In this document: in pieces, positions 42,859-51,847 of the stretch | How the letters are laid out: each line of letters starts with the position of its first letter | Position numbering within the stretch: the stretch's first letter is position 1 | NCBI GenBank assembly: GCA_900544765.1 | Contig: UQWI01000012.1 | Location: forward strand, 29,407-93,406 | Length of the DNA: 64,000 nt | Direction of reading: 5' to 3' | From: an uncultured Eubacteriales bacterium | GTDB lineage: Bacteria; Bacillota; Clostridia; Oscillospirales; Oscillospiraceae | Notes under the pieces: model-generated | The model's input: the letters and a program-made list of their open reading frames with translations, nothing else | Told to the model about the DNA's origin: nothing | Database searches by the model: none | Program-made: the position numbers and the translations under genes

Positions 42859-42936
42859 TTGCACTGCCTCCTGGGATAGTGTAAAATAAAGTGATCAAAC
42901 GGTGTACACCGTTTTCGCATTGCGCAGCAATGCGAA
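42859..42936 (+). promoter_or_regulatory. Promoter and dyads of the GLUG/SLH surface-protein gene
   Basis: TTGCAC (42859-42864), 17 bases, TAAAAT (42882-42887). A perfect 18-base palindrome AAACGGTGTACACCGTTT (42897-42914) sits at the expected transcription start. A 10-bp hairpin ttcgcattgc / gcaatgcgaa (42914-42936) would form at the mRNA 5' end. Operator and mRNA-stabilising roles are likely but inferred. Confidence 0.65.
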
Positions 42937-42969
42937 TGACCCATTGGCCCACTCGACAGGAGGGACGAC

Positions 42970-45423
42970 ATGAAAAAACTGTTAGTATTGGTATTTGCGA
43001 TAGCCCTGTGCCTGGGCGTGCTGTGCGTGGGAGCATCGGCGGATATCCAGCCGACGGAGCCCACCGACGGTGACGGCACGGCGGAGAAGCCCTACCAGAT
43101 AGGCACCGCGGCGGAACTCTACTGGTTCGCGGGACTGGTGAACAGCGGCAAGACAAACATAAACGCCGTGCTGACGGATGATATCACCATCAACGAGAAC
43201 GGTACGCTCAACGGCACACCAACTTACACGTGGACGCCCATCGGCGACTACATCAATGCCTACACCGGCACCTTTGACGGCCAGAATCACACCATCAGCG
43301 GCCTGTACTACAACGGCAGCGGCGACTATGCCGGCCTGTTTGGCCGCGTCGACAGCGGTGGCCGGGTGCAAAACGTCAACGTCGTTGACAGCTATATAAG
43401 CAACAGCTTCAGCTACGGCTGCGCCGGCGGCGTGTGCGGGTGGAACATCGGCACGATAACGAACTGCAGCTTCGACGGAACCGTGACCGGCAGCGTGACC
43501 GGCACCTACGTCGGCGGCGTGTGCGGGTACAACAGCGGCATGATAACAAACTGCAGCAACACCGGCAGTGTGACCGGCACCGGCACCGGCTACACCGGCG
43601 GCTTGTGTGGGGGTAACGACGGCACGATAACGAACTGCTACAACACCGGCAGCGTGACCGGTACCGGCGAAGTCGGCGGCGTGTGCGGGTTCACCAGAGG
43701 CACGATAACGAACTGCTACAACACCGACAGCGTGACCGGCGACGGCACCTACGTCGGCGGCGTGTGCGGGCAGAATTCTAGCGGCACGATAACAAACTGC
43801 TACAACACCGGCAGCGTGACCGGCACCGGCGACGGCGCCTACGTCGGCGGCGTGTGCGGGTTAAACCGCTTATACACGATAACGAACTGCTACAACACCG
43901 GCAGCGTGACCGGCACCGGCGACAGCGCCTACGTCGGCGGCGTGTGCGGGTACGGGTACAAATACGTCACGATAACGAACTGCTACAACACCGGCAGCGT
44001 GAACGGCAGCAACGCCGGCGGCTTGTGTGGGGGTAACGACGGCACGATAACGAACTGCTACAATACAGGTACCATAACCGACACCGGCAACGTCGGCGCC
44101 GTGTGCGGGAAGAACAGCGGCACGATAACGAACTGCTACTGGCACGAAGACACAGTCCTAACCGGCTATGGTATCAACACCGGTAAAGTTACAAGCGTCG
44201 AAGACAAAACCACCGGGGAATTCGCCTCCGGCGAGGTGGCCTGGCTGCTGAATCAGGGACAGGAGAACGGCCCGTGGCGGCAGAATATTGTTACGGACAC
44301 TTCCCCTGTCCTCAACAGCAAACACGGCTCTGTCATAAAGGTTACTGTTCTGGATGAAACCAGCACGGACTATTATGGAAATGGGAACCATGTAACCCTT
44401 CCCAATCCCAGCCCGAATGAGGCGTATTTTAACAGCAGTGGTGAGTATATCGACCCGGCGAGTTATTCCTTTACCGACGGGGAGACCGTCTATCTCAAAA
44501 CCGCAGTAAAGATTACTGTGGTGTATGGCAACGACACAGAGGATGAGATAAAATATGTGGCCTCCGGCGACACTTTCAAGCTCCCCGCCGCGCCGAGCAA
44601 GTCCGGCTACACCTTTGTCGGCTGGAGCGACGGCAGCAAGACGTATGAGGCGGGCGAGAGCGTTACCGTCACCGGCGACATGACCTTCACCGCCGTGTGG
44701 CAGGCGATAAACATCCCGGACCCGAACGGCATCACCGTGACGCAGCCGTCGAACGGCACTGTCAAGGTCAACCCGTCGAACGGCAGTGCGGGGACGCTCA
44801 TCACTGTCACCGCGACGCCCGACAATGGTTACGAGCTCGCGTACATCACCGTGGACGGAGAACGCATCGACGGCACAACGTTTAAGATGCCCGAGCACGA
44901 CGTGACCGTCCGCGTATACTTCACAAACGGCGGCTTCCCCTTCACCGACGTTGCCCCCGGCGCGTGGTACTACGACGCGGTCAGCTACGTCTACGCCAAC
45001 GGCCTGATGGACGGCGTGTCCGCGAGCGAGTTCAACCCCGACGGCAGCATGACCCGCGCGATGGTCTGGGCCATCCTCGCCCGCATCGACGGCGAGACCG
45101 TCACGGGCGCAAGCTGGATTGAGACAGCGCGCGCCTGGGCAATGGCCGAGGGCGTGAGCGACGGCACCGACGCCAACGGCCTTGTCACCCGTGAGCAGCT
45201 TGCGACCATGCTCTGGCGCTACGCCGGAGAGCCGGACAGCGATTACTCGCTGAGCGCCTTTACCGACGCGGCCAGCGTCAGCGAATGGGCCGAGACAGCG
45301 ATGAGCTGGGCTGTCGAGAACGGCCTCATCACCGGCGTGACGGCTAATACGCTCGTCCCCTCCGGCAGCGCGACCCGCGCGCAGTGCGCCGCGATACTCA
45401 TGCGCTACGTTGAAAACATCTGA
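42970..45423 (+). CDS. Secreted GLUG-repeat protein with InlB B-type repeats and SLH domains
   Basis: An 817-residue surface protein. The signal peptide is MKKLLVLVFAIALCLGVLC followed by AXA-like GASA. Nine GLUG-type repeats (about 150-400; unit GGVCG...ITNCYNTGSVTGTG, 23-30 residues) form a beta-solenoid. A bacterial-repeat domain (SGYTFVGWSDGSKTYEAGE) and a divergent InlB B-repeat (DNGYELAYITVDGE) follow. SLH repeats fill the last 170 residues (FTDVAPGAWYYDAV; FTDAASVSEWAETAMSWAVE). It is probably anchored to wall polymer, with an adhesive or polymer-binding role. AGGAGGG is five bases before the ATG. Confidence 0.9.
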   Translation: MKKLLVLVFAIALCLGVLCVGASADIQPTEPTDGDGTAEKPYQIGTAAELYWFAGLVNSGKTNINAVLTDDITINENGTLNGTPTYTWTPIGDYINAYTGTFDGQNHTISGLYYNGSGDYAGLFGRVDSGGRVQNVNVVDSYISNSFSYGCAGGVCGWNIGTITNCSFDGTVTGSVTGTYVGGVCGYNSGMITNCSNTGSVTGTGTGYTGGLCGGNDGTITNCYNTGSVTGTGEVGGVCGFTRGTITNCYNTDSVTGDGTYVGGVCGQNSSGTITNCYNTGSVTGTGDGAYVGGVCGLNRLYTITNCYNTGSVTGTGDSAYVGGVCGYGYKYVTITNCYNTGSVNGSNAGGLCGGNDGTITNCYNTGTITDTGNVGAVCGKNSGTITNCYWHEDTVLTGYGINTGKVTSVEDKTTGEFASGEVAWLLNQGQENGPWRQNIVTDTSPVLNSKHGSVIKVTVLDETSTDYYGNGNHVTLPNPSPNEAYFNSSGEYIDPASYSFTDGETVYLKTAVKITVVYGNDTEDEIKYVASGDTFKLPAAPSKSGYTFVGWSDGSKTYEAGESVTVTGDMTFTAVWQAINIPDPNGITVTQPSNGTVKVNPSNGSAGTLITVTATPDNGYELAYITVDGERIDGTTFKMPEHDVTVRVYFTNGGFPFTDVAPGAWYYDAVSYVYANGLMDGVSASEFNPDGSMTRAMVWAILARIDGETVTGASWIETARAWAMAEGVSDGTDANGLVTREQLATMLWRYAGEPDSDYSLSAFTDAASVSEWAETAMSWAVENGLITGVTANTLVPSGSATRAQCAAILMRYVENI
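43428..44142 (+). repeat. Tandem coding repeats (GLUG units)
   Basis: Units of about 70-90 bases share acgataacgaactgctacaa and ggcggcgtgtgcggg, repeated nine times with variable linkers. High nucleotide identity makes copy-number change by slippage or recombination likely, and also makes this a spot for assembly collapse. Confidence 0.85.
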
Positions 45424-45440
45424 CGATTCTCCATAGGCTG

Positions 45441-45470
45441 AGAGCCGCCCGGGATATCCCGGGCGGCTCT
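45441..45470. terminator. Intrinsic terminator between the surface-protein gene and comEC
   Basis: A perfect 30-base palindrome (agagccgcccggg arms around ATAT) followed by TTC, between convergent genes. Confidence 0.75.
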
Positions 45471-45490
45471 TTCACGTTTTCGCTATTCTG

Positions 45491-47794
45491 CTATTCTATT
45501 GTCACCGTGACGTCTCCGTTCACATCCGTGCGATAGATGTCCGCGCCGGTTACGGCCAGACGCACGAGCGCTTCATCCGTCGGGTGGCCGTAGCTGTTGT
45601 AGCCCACCGAGACGACCACCGTCTCCGGCCTGACCGCACTCACCAGCTCAAAGCTGTTCGAGCTTCGCGAGCCGTGGTGCCCGGCTATCAGCAGCTCCGA
45701 AGGCGGGAGCTTGCCCTCCTCCGCCAGAAGCCGCTCCGTCGGCGCGCCTACATCGCCGGTTATCACGGTGTCGTACTCCCCTATCGACGCGCGCACGACG
45801 AGCCCGCGCTCGTTCTCGTCGCCCGTATCCTGCGGCGCAGTCAGGCTCAGCTCCAGCCCCGGCAGGGACACGGCGGTGTCCTCGCTTATCTCTACCACCT
45901 CGGTGCCGCGCCGCGCTGCCGCTTCGAGTATACCGGCGAGCTCGCCGTCTGAGTCGTCCGTACCCTCGGGCATGTACAGCGTGCCGACCTTCACGCGCGT
46001 CATCAGCCGGGCCGCCCCGTCCGCGTGGTCTGAGTGCAGGTGCGTCAGCACCAGGGCGTCTATGCCATAGCGGCCGCGTCCGAGCAGGTATTCGCTCGCG
46101 ACGTCGCCCGCGTCGTCCCAGCTGCCCATGCCGCCGCAATCCACTACCACGGCGCTCTCCCCGGAAAGCAGGGCTATGCTCTGTCCCTGCCCGACGTCCA
46201 GCACGGTCACGCTCCGCTCGTCCGCCGTCCTTAGCGCGGAGGAAATCAGGACGGCGGCAAGCACAGCCGCCGAGCAGAGCGCGGGTACTGCGAGGCGCAG
46301 CCCGCGCCGGCGGCGCATCACTATCGCTGCGATGAACACGGCGTAGGTGAACAGCAGCCACCACACCACTCCGCCGTCGGCCGTGTAGACCGCCGCATAC
46401 GGTATGCGCGCCAGGAGCGATATGCACCAGACGAAATATCTGGCAGGCCAGGCCGCAAGCCATGCGCATGCGATTCCGAGCGGCGCGTATATCAGTCCCA
46501 GCGCCGCCGCGGCAAAGCCCAGCGTGAAGGCCAGCGACACCGCCCAGAGCGTCAGCAGGTTGGCCAGTGGGGACAGCAGCGAGACGTAACCAAATATTAC
46601 AGCCACGACGGGCGCGGTGAACACCGTCGCGCCCAGTGACGCGGAGAACGCCGACCAGGCCGCCCGGCATATGCCCTTTGCGCGGCCTTTGACGCCCCTG
46701 AAGCGCCTGTTAAACCACCTGTTGAGCCTCGGCGTTATCAAAATCAGGCCGAGCATTGACGCAAACGAGAGCTGCAGGCTCACAGACGCGACGCTGACGG
46801 GGTTCTCCGCCAGCAGGAGCAGCAGCGCCATGGCCAATCCGGCCAGCGGGTCGTAGTCGCGCTTGAGCACCGTGCCGAGCATGCTCAGTACAAGCATCAC
46901 GCAGGCCCGGACAATCGCGCTCGAGCAGCCGGCCATGAACGTAAACAGCACCAGCACCGGCACGCCCACGAAGAAGGCCCTGCGCCTGCCCAACAGGGCG
47001 CTCAGCGCCGAATACAGGAAACCCAGGTGCATGCCGGAGACGGACACAACGTGTGCCACGCCCGTCACGGACAGCGCGTTGTCAAGCTCCACGTCCTCGT
47101 ATACGCCATGTGTGTCGCCGATGAGCAGCGCTAGCATGATCTCCTGCACGTCCTCCGGGAACACGCGCACTATGCTGCCCTTTACGGCGTTCATCAGCTC
47201 CTGTGGGAAATAGAGCGCGCTCCTGCCGTCCCGCTCAACCCCGTGCAACGCGACGTAATATGCCCGCAGATGTACGCCGCGCGCGGCATATACGTCAGTG
47301 GCCTCGCCGTAACGCTCTCCCGCATCCATGAGCTCCAGCTCCATTTCGGCCAGGTCTCCCGGGCGAAGCTCCGGCAGTGTTCCGCTGTAGTCGCTGACGG
47401 CGATGCCGAGCGACGGCTCGCCCCGCTCTGCGAGCGTGACATTGAGCGAGGCGTAGTCGCCGTCGCGGTACGGGTACTCGTCGACACGCACCGTGACAGT
47501 GCAGGTTTTGTCCGCGTACTGAGCAGCCGCGTCGATGAATTTGCCGGAATACATCGAGTACCAGGACATACCCAGCGCCAGGAACAGAAACGCGGCCACG
47601 CCGTCCCTGCGCCTGAAACCGCGCAGAAATACCGCGCAGAAAAGTGCAGGTATCAGCATGGCCGCCGACACAATATATAGCCACGAAGCGGGCAGGACAT
47701 AGTGCGACAACGCCGTACCGGCGGCGAAGCCAAACCCGGCTGCTGTTATCACGCCCAGCACCGTCCTTTCCGCGTGGAATTGTTCATGCTGCAT
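45491..47794 (-). CDS. comEC: ComEC/Rec2 family DNA-uptake channel protein
   Basis: A 767-residue membrane protein. An N-terminal DUF4131-like part with three helices is followed by the Competence domain with multiple helices (VTGVAHVVSVSGMHLGF, about 240). The C-terminal metallo-beta-lactamase-like nuclease domain has THLHSDHADGA (about 580). It transports single-stranded DNA during natural transformation. The ATG at 47794 is preferred because GGAG is ten bases upstream; the GTG three codons earlier is too close to it. No other competence gene is in the window. Confidence 0.92.
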   Translation of the reverse strand: MQHEQFHAERTVLGVITAAGFGFAAGTALSHYVLPASWLYIVSAAMLIPALFCAVFLRGFRRRDGVAAFLFLALGMSWYSMYSGKFIDAAAQYADKTCTVTVRVDEYPYRDGDYASLNVTLAERGEPSLGIAVSDYSGTLPELRPGDLAEMELELMDAGERYGEATDVYAARGVHLRAYYVALHGVERDGRSALYFPQELMNAVKGSIVRVFPEDVQEIMLALLIGDTHGVYEDVELDNALSVTGVAHVVSVSGMHLGFLYSALSALLGRRRAFFVGVPVLVLFTFMAGCSSAIVRACVMLVLSMLGTVLKRDYDPLAGLAMALLLLLAENPVSVASVSLQLSFASMLGLILITPRLNRWFNRRFRGVKGRAKGICRAAWSAFSASLGATVFTAPVVAVIFGYVSLLSPLANLLTLWAVSLAFTLGFAAAALGLIYAPLGIACAWLAAWPARYFVWCISLLARIPYAAVYTADGGVVWWLLFTYAVFIAAIVMRRRRGLRLAVPALCSAAVLAAVLISSALRTADERSVTVLDVGQGQSIALLSGESAVVVDCGGMGSWDDAGDVASEYLLGRGRYGIDALVLTHLHSDHADGAARLMTRVKVGTLYMPEGTDDSDGELAGILEAAARRGTEVVEISEDTAVSLPGLELSLTAPQDTGDENERGLVVRASIGEYDTVITGDVGAPTERLLAEEGKLPPSELLIAGHHGSRSSNSFELVSAVRPETVVVSVGYNSYGHPTDEALVRLAVTGADIYRTDVNGDVTVTIE

Positions 47795-47925
47795 GAGCGT
47801 CACGCTCCATGCATTGACATTGTATCACAGCTTAGAGCTTGCGCGCAACATTGATTTACACTTTTGCCCTGAATCCAGCCGTTTCCGCAATTAACAGCGG
47901 CAGCAACCGGGCCCATATGCGCGGA

Positions 47926-47952
47926 CACGGCGGATGCAAAGCATCCGCCGTG
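47926..47952 (-). terminator. Hairpin after ubiD
   Basis: A 12-bp stem (cacggcggatgc / gcatccgccgtg) with a 3-base loop, 12 bases past the UbiD stop. No T-run on either strand, so only moderate support. Confidence 0.5.
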
Positions 47953-47963
47953 CGTGCCGTATG

Positions 47964-49304
47964 TCACTCTATTTCATACTTGGACATATCCACGTCCATG
48001 AAGCTGACGCGGGTATACGCTGCCGGTTTAGGTACCGGATAGGTGCAGTCAAAGCCCATCTTCGCGGCGACGTTGTCCTTGACGACGGGATTTAGCTCGT
48101 GGCCGAAGGCTCCCGGTATTATCACGATGTCCTTGGCCGGGTCGCAGCGAGTGCAGAGCGCGCGCTCCACGTCCTCCGCGTCGAAAATGTTGACGTCGCT
48201 GTTCACGACCGTCACCATCTGCAAATCAGAGAACGCCGCGAAGGCCGCCATGATGGCGTTCTTTGCAAGCCCGTTCGACGGAGGATCCATCTGGAGCACG
48301 ACGTGATAGTGACTGCCGCCATGGGTCATGTACACGTTCTTCAGACCCTTCACCTGCCTGCTTATAGTGCGGAAGAGGTTCGCCTCGATGCCCAGGCCCT
48401 GGCCGTTCCAGACCTCTTTGCCAGGGTGGAGCGTGCTGAAGATTGGGTTCTTGCGCATAGTTATCGTCTTGACCTTTACAACCCATCTGTCCGCACGGGT
48501 CGCATAATAGCCGCTGACCTCGCCGAACGGCCCCTCGGGCTCGCGCACATGAGGCAGTATCTCCGCCTCCATGACCATTTCGGCGTCTGCCAGGCCCTCC
48601 ACGTCCACCGTGAGGCTCTTGCTCAGGCGGGCGGGCTCGTCGAGCAGATACGACGCCACGGCGAGCTCATCCACGTCTATCGGGGCAGCGGAGCTGGGTG
48701 TGGTCGCCGCTACGAAATACGCCGGGTGCATGCCGTTGCTGATAGTTATCTCTAGCGGCTCCCCCCGCGCCTCGGCCCTCTCGTAGTAGTCGCGCAGATG
48801 GCGTCCCATGTCCATCAGCAGGCCGAGCCTGTCCTTGCCCGTAACCATCAGGCGGTGTACGGACGCGTTGCGCACGCCGGTGTCAGGGTCCTTGGCGATT
48901 ATCACGCAATTGGAGAAATACGGCCCGCCGTCCAGGAGGGCGTGCGTCGGGACGGGAATCTTGTAGAGGTCCGGCTCCGAAATCACAACTTCCTGCGACG
49001 GCGCGTTCTCCGCAACGACGGGCGCCACGGGGGAGGTTTTCAGGGAGTCCACCGCGTCCGCAAATAGCCAGGGAATCTCGGACGCGGGCCTGTCGAAAAT
49101 GGCGGCGACGTTTTCACGGTTCCACCACATGCCCGTCGTAAGCGGGAAGTCATAGCCCTTGACGTGGTCAAAAACCAGCGCCTTGCCGCCCTCAAGCTTC
49201 GCGCTTATGCCCGAAAGCTCGTGCACGGCGTCCACCGGCGTCTTTATATGTGCCAGCCTTCCGGCCGCCTGCATTTTGTCCAGGCAATATCTCAGGTCTT
49301 TCAT
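47964..49304 (-). CDS. ubiD: UbiD family prenyl-FMN-dependent decarboxylase
   Basis: A 446-residue decarboxylase, usual length for the family. The N-terminus LRYCLDKMQAAGRLAHIKTPV and the internal EISDPLY-like EVVISEPDLYKIPVPTHA are diagnostic. The flavin- and substrate-site region has RNASVHRLMV (about 150) and AEILPHVREPEGPFGEVSGYY (about 250-270), with the conserved E-x-P-F-G-E. It should decarboxylate an aromatic or unsaturated acid using the cofactor made by the adjacent UbiX. Substrate unknown. Confidence 0.93.
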   Translation of the reverse strand: MKDLRYCLDKMQAAGRLAHIKTPVDAVHELSGISAKLEGGKALVFDHVKGYDFPLTTGMWWNRENVAAIFDRPASEIPWLFADAVDSLKTSPVAPVVAENAPSQEVVISEPDLYKIPVPTHALLDGGPYFSNCVIIAKDPDTGVRNASVHRLMVTGKDRLGLLMDMGRHLRDYYERAEARGEPLEITISNGMHPAYFVAATTPSSAAPIDVDELAVASYLLDEPARLSKSLTVDVEGLADAEMVMEAEILPHVREPEGPFGEVSGYYATRADRWVVKVKTITMRKNPIFSTLHPGKEVWNGQGLGIEANLFRTISRQVKGLKNVYMTHGGSHYHVVLQMDPPSNGLAKNAIMAAFAAFSDLQMVTVVNSDVNIFDAEDVERALCTRCDPAKDIVIIPGAFGHELNPVVKDNVAAKMGFDCTYPVPKPAAYTRVSFMDVDMSKYEIE

Positions 49305-49317
49305 AGCTGCCCTCCTG

Positions 49318-49893
49318 TTAAAGTATTGGGCCGGTCCACGGTTTGAAGCCCGGCGGGGTTATTCCGAATTGCGCCAGCGCTTTGCCCAGGACGTGGTTTA
49401 TCATGTCGTCCAGGCTCTCCGGCCGGTTGTAAAAAGTGAGCATAGGCGGGACTATGGCGCATCCGGCTTCCGCCGCAGACAGCATGTTCTTTATGTAGTT
49501 TATCGCCAGCGGCGCCTCCCTCGGCATGAGGACGACCTTACACCCCTCCTTCAAGCACACATCTGCGGCCCTTACAAGCAGGTTTATTTCAAAGCCGTGT
49601 GCTATGGCGGAGAGGGTTTTCGTGCTGCACGGCGCCACTATCATACCGTCGGTGTAAAACGACCCGCTGGATATGGCCGCCGAGAGGTCGTCCACATCAA
49701 ACGCCCTGTCCGCCATACCGGCTATCTCATCTGCGCCGATGCCGCACTCCATCGCGGCATTTTTCTTGGCAGATTCGCTCATCACGAGGAAGGTCTCGAC
49801 GTCGGGCAAATCCCTCAGTATGGACAGCAGCCTCACACCGAGCACAGCCCCGTCGGCTCCGCTCATACCAATTATAATCCTCTTATTGGCCAT
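49318..49893 (-). CDS. ubiX: UbiX family flavin prenyltransferase
   Basis: A 191-residue enzyme that prenylates FMN for UbiD. The Rossmann-like start has IIIGMSGADGAVLGVRLL; the phosphate-binding part is ISSGSFYTDGMIVAPCSTKTL (about 78-98), and VVLMPREAPLAINYIKNML is conserved. The ATG at 49893 begins the fold; longer starts add unrelated residues. It precedes ubiD by 13 bases, forming the classic pair. Confidence 0.93.
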   Translation of the reverse strand: MANKRIIIGMSGADGAVLGVRLLSILRDLPDVETFLVMSESAKKNAAMECGIGADEIAGMADRAFDVDDLSAAISSGSFYTDGMIVAPCSTKTLSAIAHGFEINLLVRAADVCLKEGCKVVLMPREAPLAINYIKNMLSAAEAGCAIVPPMLTFYNRPESLDDMINHVLGKALAQFGITPPGFKPWTGPIL

Positions 49894-50004
49894 AACCCTG
49901 TCACCACCTACATTCAGCCCTGCCCGGTATGCGCCGGGCGTTTGCTGTCGCAATTTAGCGTTTTAATGTTAGAACAAGTTGCGGAATACGTAAATTGTTT
50001 TTTC

Positions 50005-50748
50005 TCAAAGGCCCATCTTCTCATCCAAGAAGAGCCGCCTGTCCATCTCCTGCAGGTCCTCGGAGACGGCGGGTCGGAACTCCATCTTGCTCAGTATGTC
50101 CTTCTCCAAGTCGACGCCCGGGGCAATCTCAGTAAGCGTAAGTCTGCCGCCAATTATCCTGAACACGGCCCTTTCAGTTATGAACATGACGTCCTGGCCC
50201 GTTTCCGAGGCGTATTGGCTGGAAAATGTGGTCTGTTCCAGGCTATTCTTGAACTTTATTCCGCTACCGTCTTTTATAATTCGCAGTTCTCCGTTTTCAA
50301 CGGCTATGTCCTGTTTTCCCGAAGTGAAGGAGAAAGCAAAGCAGACTTTGGACGTATTTTGGGATATATTTACAAATCCGCCGGGGCCGACGCACCTTCC
50401 GCCGAATTTGGACACGTTCACGTTGCCCGAGGGGTCGGCTTCTGCGCAGCCAAATACTGTCAAGTCAAGCCCGCCGCCGTCGTAAGTTGTAAACATGTCC
50501 GCAGAGCGGGAGATGGAGTCGGGGTTGACCGCCGCGCCGAAGAAGAGCACGAAGATGGCCGTTATTGCCATCGGCACAGCTTCCGTCAGCCAAAGGAATA
50601 CAGCCACAAACAGGACCAGGAAACCGTCCCAGCCGGCTTGGTCCAGACCTTCAGGGACAAAATTGTGAAGTACCGCAAAAGCCCCGAATATCAGCACCAA
50701 ATATATAGCTCGTTTAAGGCCGTCTTTGCTTACGGGCAATTCTGCCAT
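50005..50748 (-). pseudogene. Chimera: SLC13-type transporter N-terminus fused to CoA-transferase C-terminus
   Basis: The first about 75 residues have two membrane helices of a DASS/SLC13 anion transporter (VFLWLTEAVPMAITAIFVLF). From about residue 82 (MFTTYDGGGLDLTVFG) the frame is the C-terminal domain of a propionate-type CoA transferase (NVNVSKFGGRCVGPGGFVNISQNTSKV). The missing transporter helices and the transferase N-terminal domain, together over 1.5 kb of coding, point to an in-frame deletion. A good ribosome site precedes the ATG, but no complete active centre of either parent remains. Confidence 0.75.
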
Positions 50749-51218
50749 ATTTAGCCTTCCCCTTTCAATTTGCGCCGTTGGAAGCTCCCGCGCTGCGCAA
50801 CGCTGAAACCCCTTCGGCATAGATGCTTTGTTTGGTGTCCGGCAGCTACCGTTTAACTAATTAAAGGATAGCACAACGTCTCTTTCCATTGTGGAAGACT
50901 TGGCTTGAGTGCAAGCTCAAAACGGAGGAGTGATGTTCTTTTGCATAATTCAGACAGATTTTAAAGAGCTAATATGTATATATTGCCCAATTTCTTTCCC
51001 TTGCAGGCTGTAATACTCGCTTTTTCTGTGCCACACTTGAGCCTTGGAGTGTGATTTTATTTAAGTTCACTTCGGTAGAATCCAGCCAAAACGGAAGCGT
51101 CCACTCCACCACAATGAACATATGTCCGAAATATACCCAGGTAAAATCTCGCATTATATACAAAACGTCCCACGAACAGTGTTCTGTTCGTGGGGCTGTG
51201 ACTAATATTTGCGCGTAC
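50749..51218. other. Gene-free stretch between the chimera and the LpdD-like gene
   Basis: About 470 bases of lower GC without a credible gene. A 64-codon frame on the minus strand (50969-51163) has no ribosome site. A hairpin cccacgaacag / ctgttcgtggg at 51169-51194 lies after the LpdD-like stop and could be a weak terminator. Nothing else is recognised. Confidence 0.5.
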
Positions 51219-51587
51219 TCAGTTATTCAGTTGTGTGGACAAATCCCGCAGCATGTCCTCAAGTATGCCGTCCGTGCACTCGACGATGGCCGCGATACCC
51301 TCCCTGCCGGGGTTGTCGTAGTGTATCCCGCACACCGCCGTGACCGTGGAGCGGGTACGTTTCGAGAGCTCGACGGCGAAGCGCTCGCTCACCACATCGT
51401 CCCTGTGGTGGGGCAGCAGGAGCGTTTTAAGCTCAGTTTTGCCGTCCTCGAAGTACACGGTGCTCACGCTGCCGATGTGGGGCGAGACGCCTCCGGATAT
51501 GTGAACCAGCAGGCAATCGCCCAAATATGTCAATTCTGCCCTTATCGGGTAACCCAACGCCTCTCTGGTATAAGTCACACGCCTCAC
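51219..51587 (-). CDS. LpdD-like prenylated-flavin chaperone
   Basis: A 122-residue protein with the pattern of the small third component of UbiD-type decarboxylases (LpdD/YclD-like): YLGDCLLVHISGGVSPHIGS (about 21-40), LLLPHHRDDVVSERFA (about 57) and a C-terminal CGIHYDNPGREGIAAIV (about 86). It is thought to help load or protect prenyl-FMN. It lies upstream of ubiX/ubiD with the chimera between, which suggests one original catabolic cluster. It has its own promoter with a dyad. Confidence 0.75.
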   Translation of the reverse strand: MRRVTYTREALGYPIRAELTYLGDCLLVHISGGVSPHIGSVSTVYFEDGKTELKTLLLPHHRDDVVSERFAVELSKRTRSTVTAVCGIHYDNPGREGIAAIVECTDGILEDMLRDLSTQLNN

Positions 51588-51646
51588 CGTCCTTCAAAGT
51601 CAATGACGCTATTATATCACGGCGCAGGGCAGCTGCAAATGCTCAT

Positions 51647-51684
51647 TTCGGAAGAATTATACCTCGTTTTCTTCCGAATGTAAA
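51647..51684 (-). promoter_or_regulatory. Promoter with overlapping dyad for the LpdD-like gene
   Basis: On the minus strand TTTACA (51679-51684), 17 bases, TATAAT (51656-51661). The perfect inverted repeat ttcggaagaa / ttcttccgaa (51647-51656 and 51669-51678) brackets the -10 and fills the spacer, so a bound protein would block polymerase. Nothing else is seen between 51685 and 51847. Confidence 0.65.
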
Positions 51685-51847
51685 AAACATCCCAGACTTC
51701 ATGCCGCAGTCAGGCGCATGAGCTAATTTTGAAATTTACAGCGCGGGCCGCCGAAAACATCAAAAACCTCTCCGGAAGCGTCTTGACTCTCCAGTGCCGT
51801 TTCACGACGCCCGTCGGACCTCTTGAGCTTTGCGCTCACTGTAAGCG

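Noticed and set aside
43428..44142. Regular repeats resembling a CRISPR array
   Set aside because: They are in frame inside a secreted protein gene, vary in length and encode GLUG units; there are no cas genes and no spacer-like unique segments.
50969..51163. Possible small gene or transposase fragment on the minus strand
   Set aside because: No ribosome site, no motif I can recognise and low coding character.
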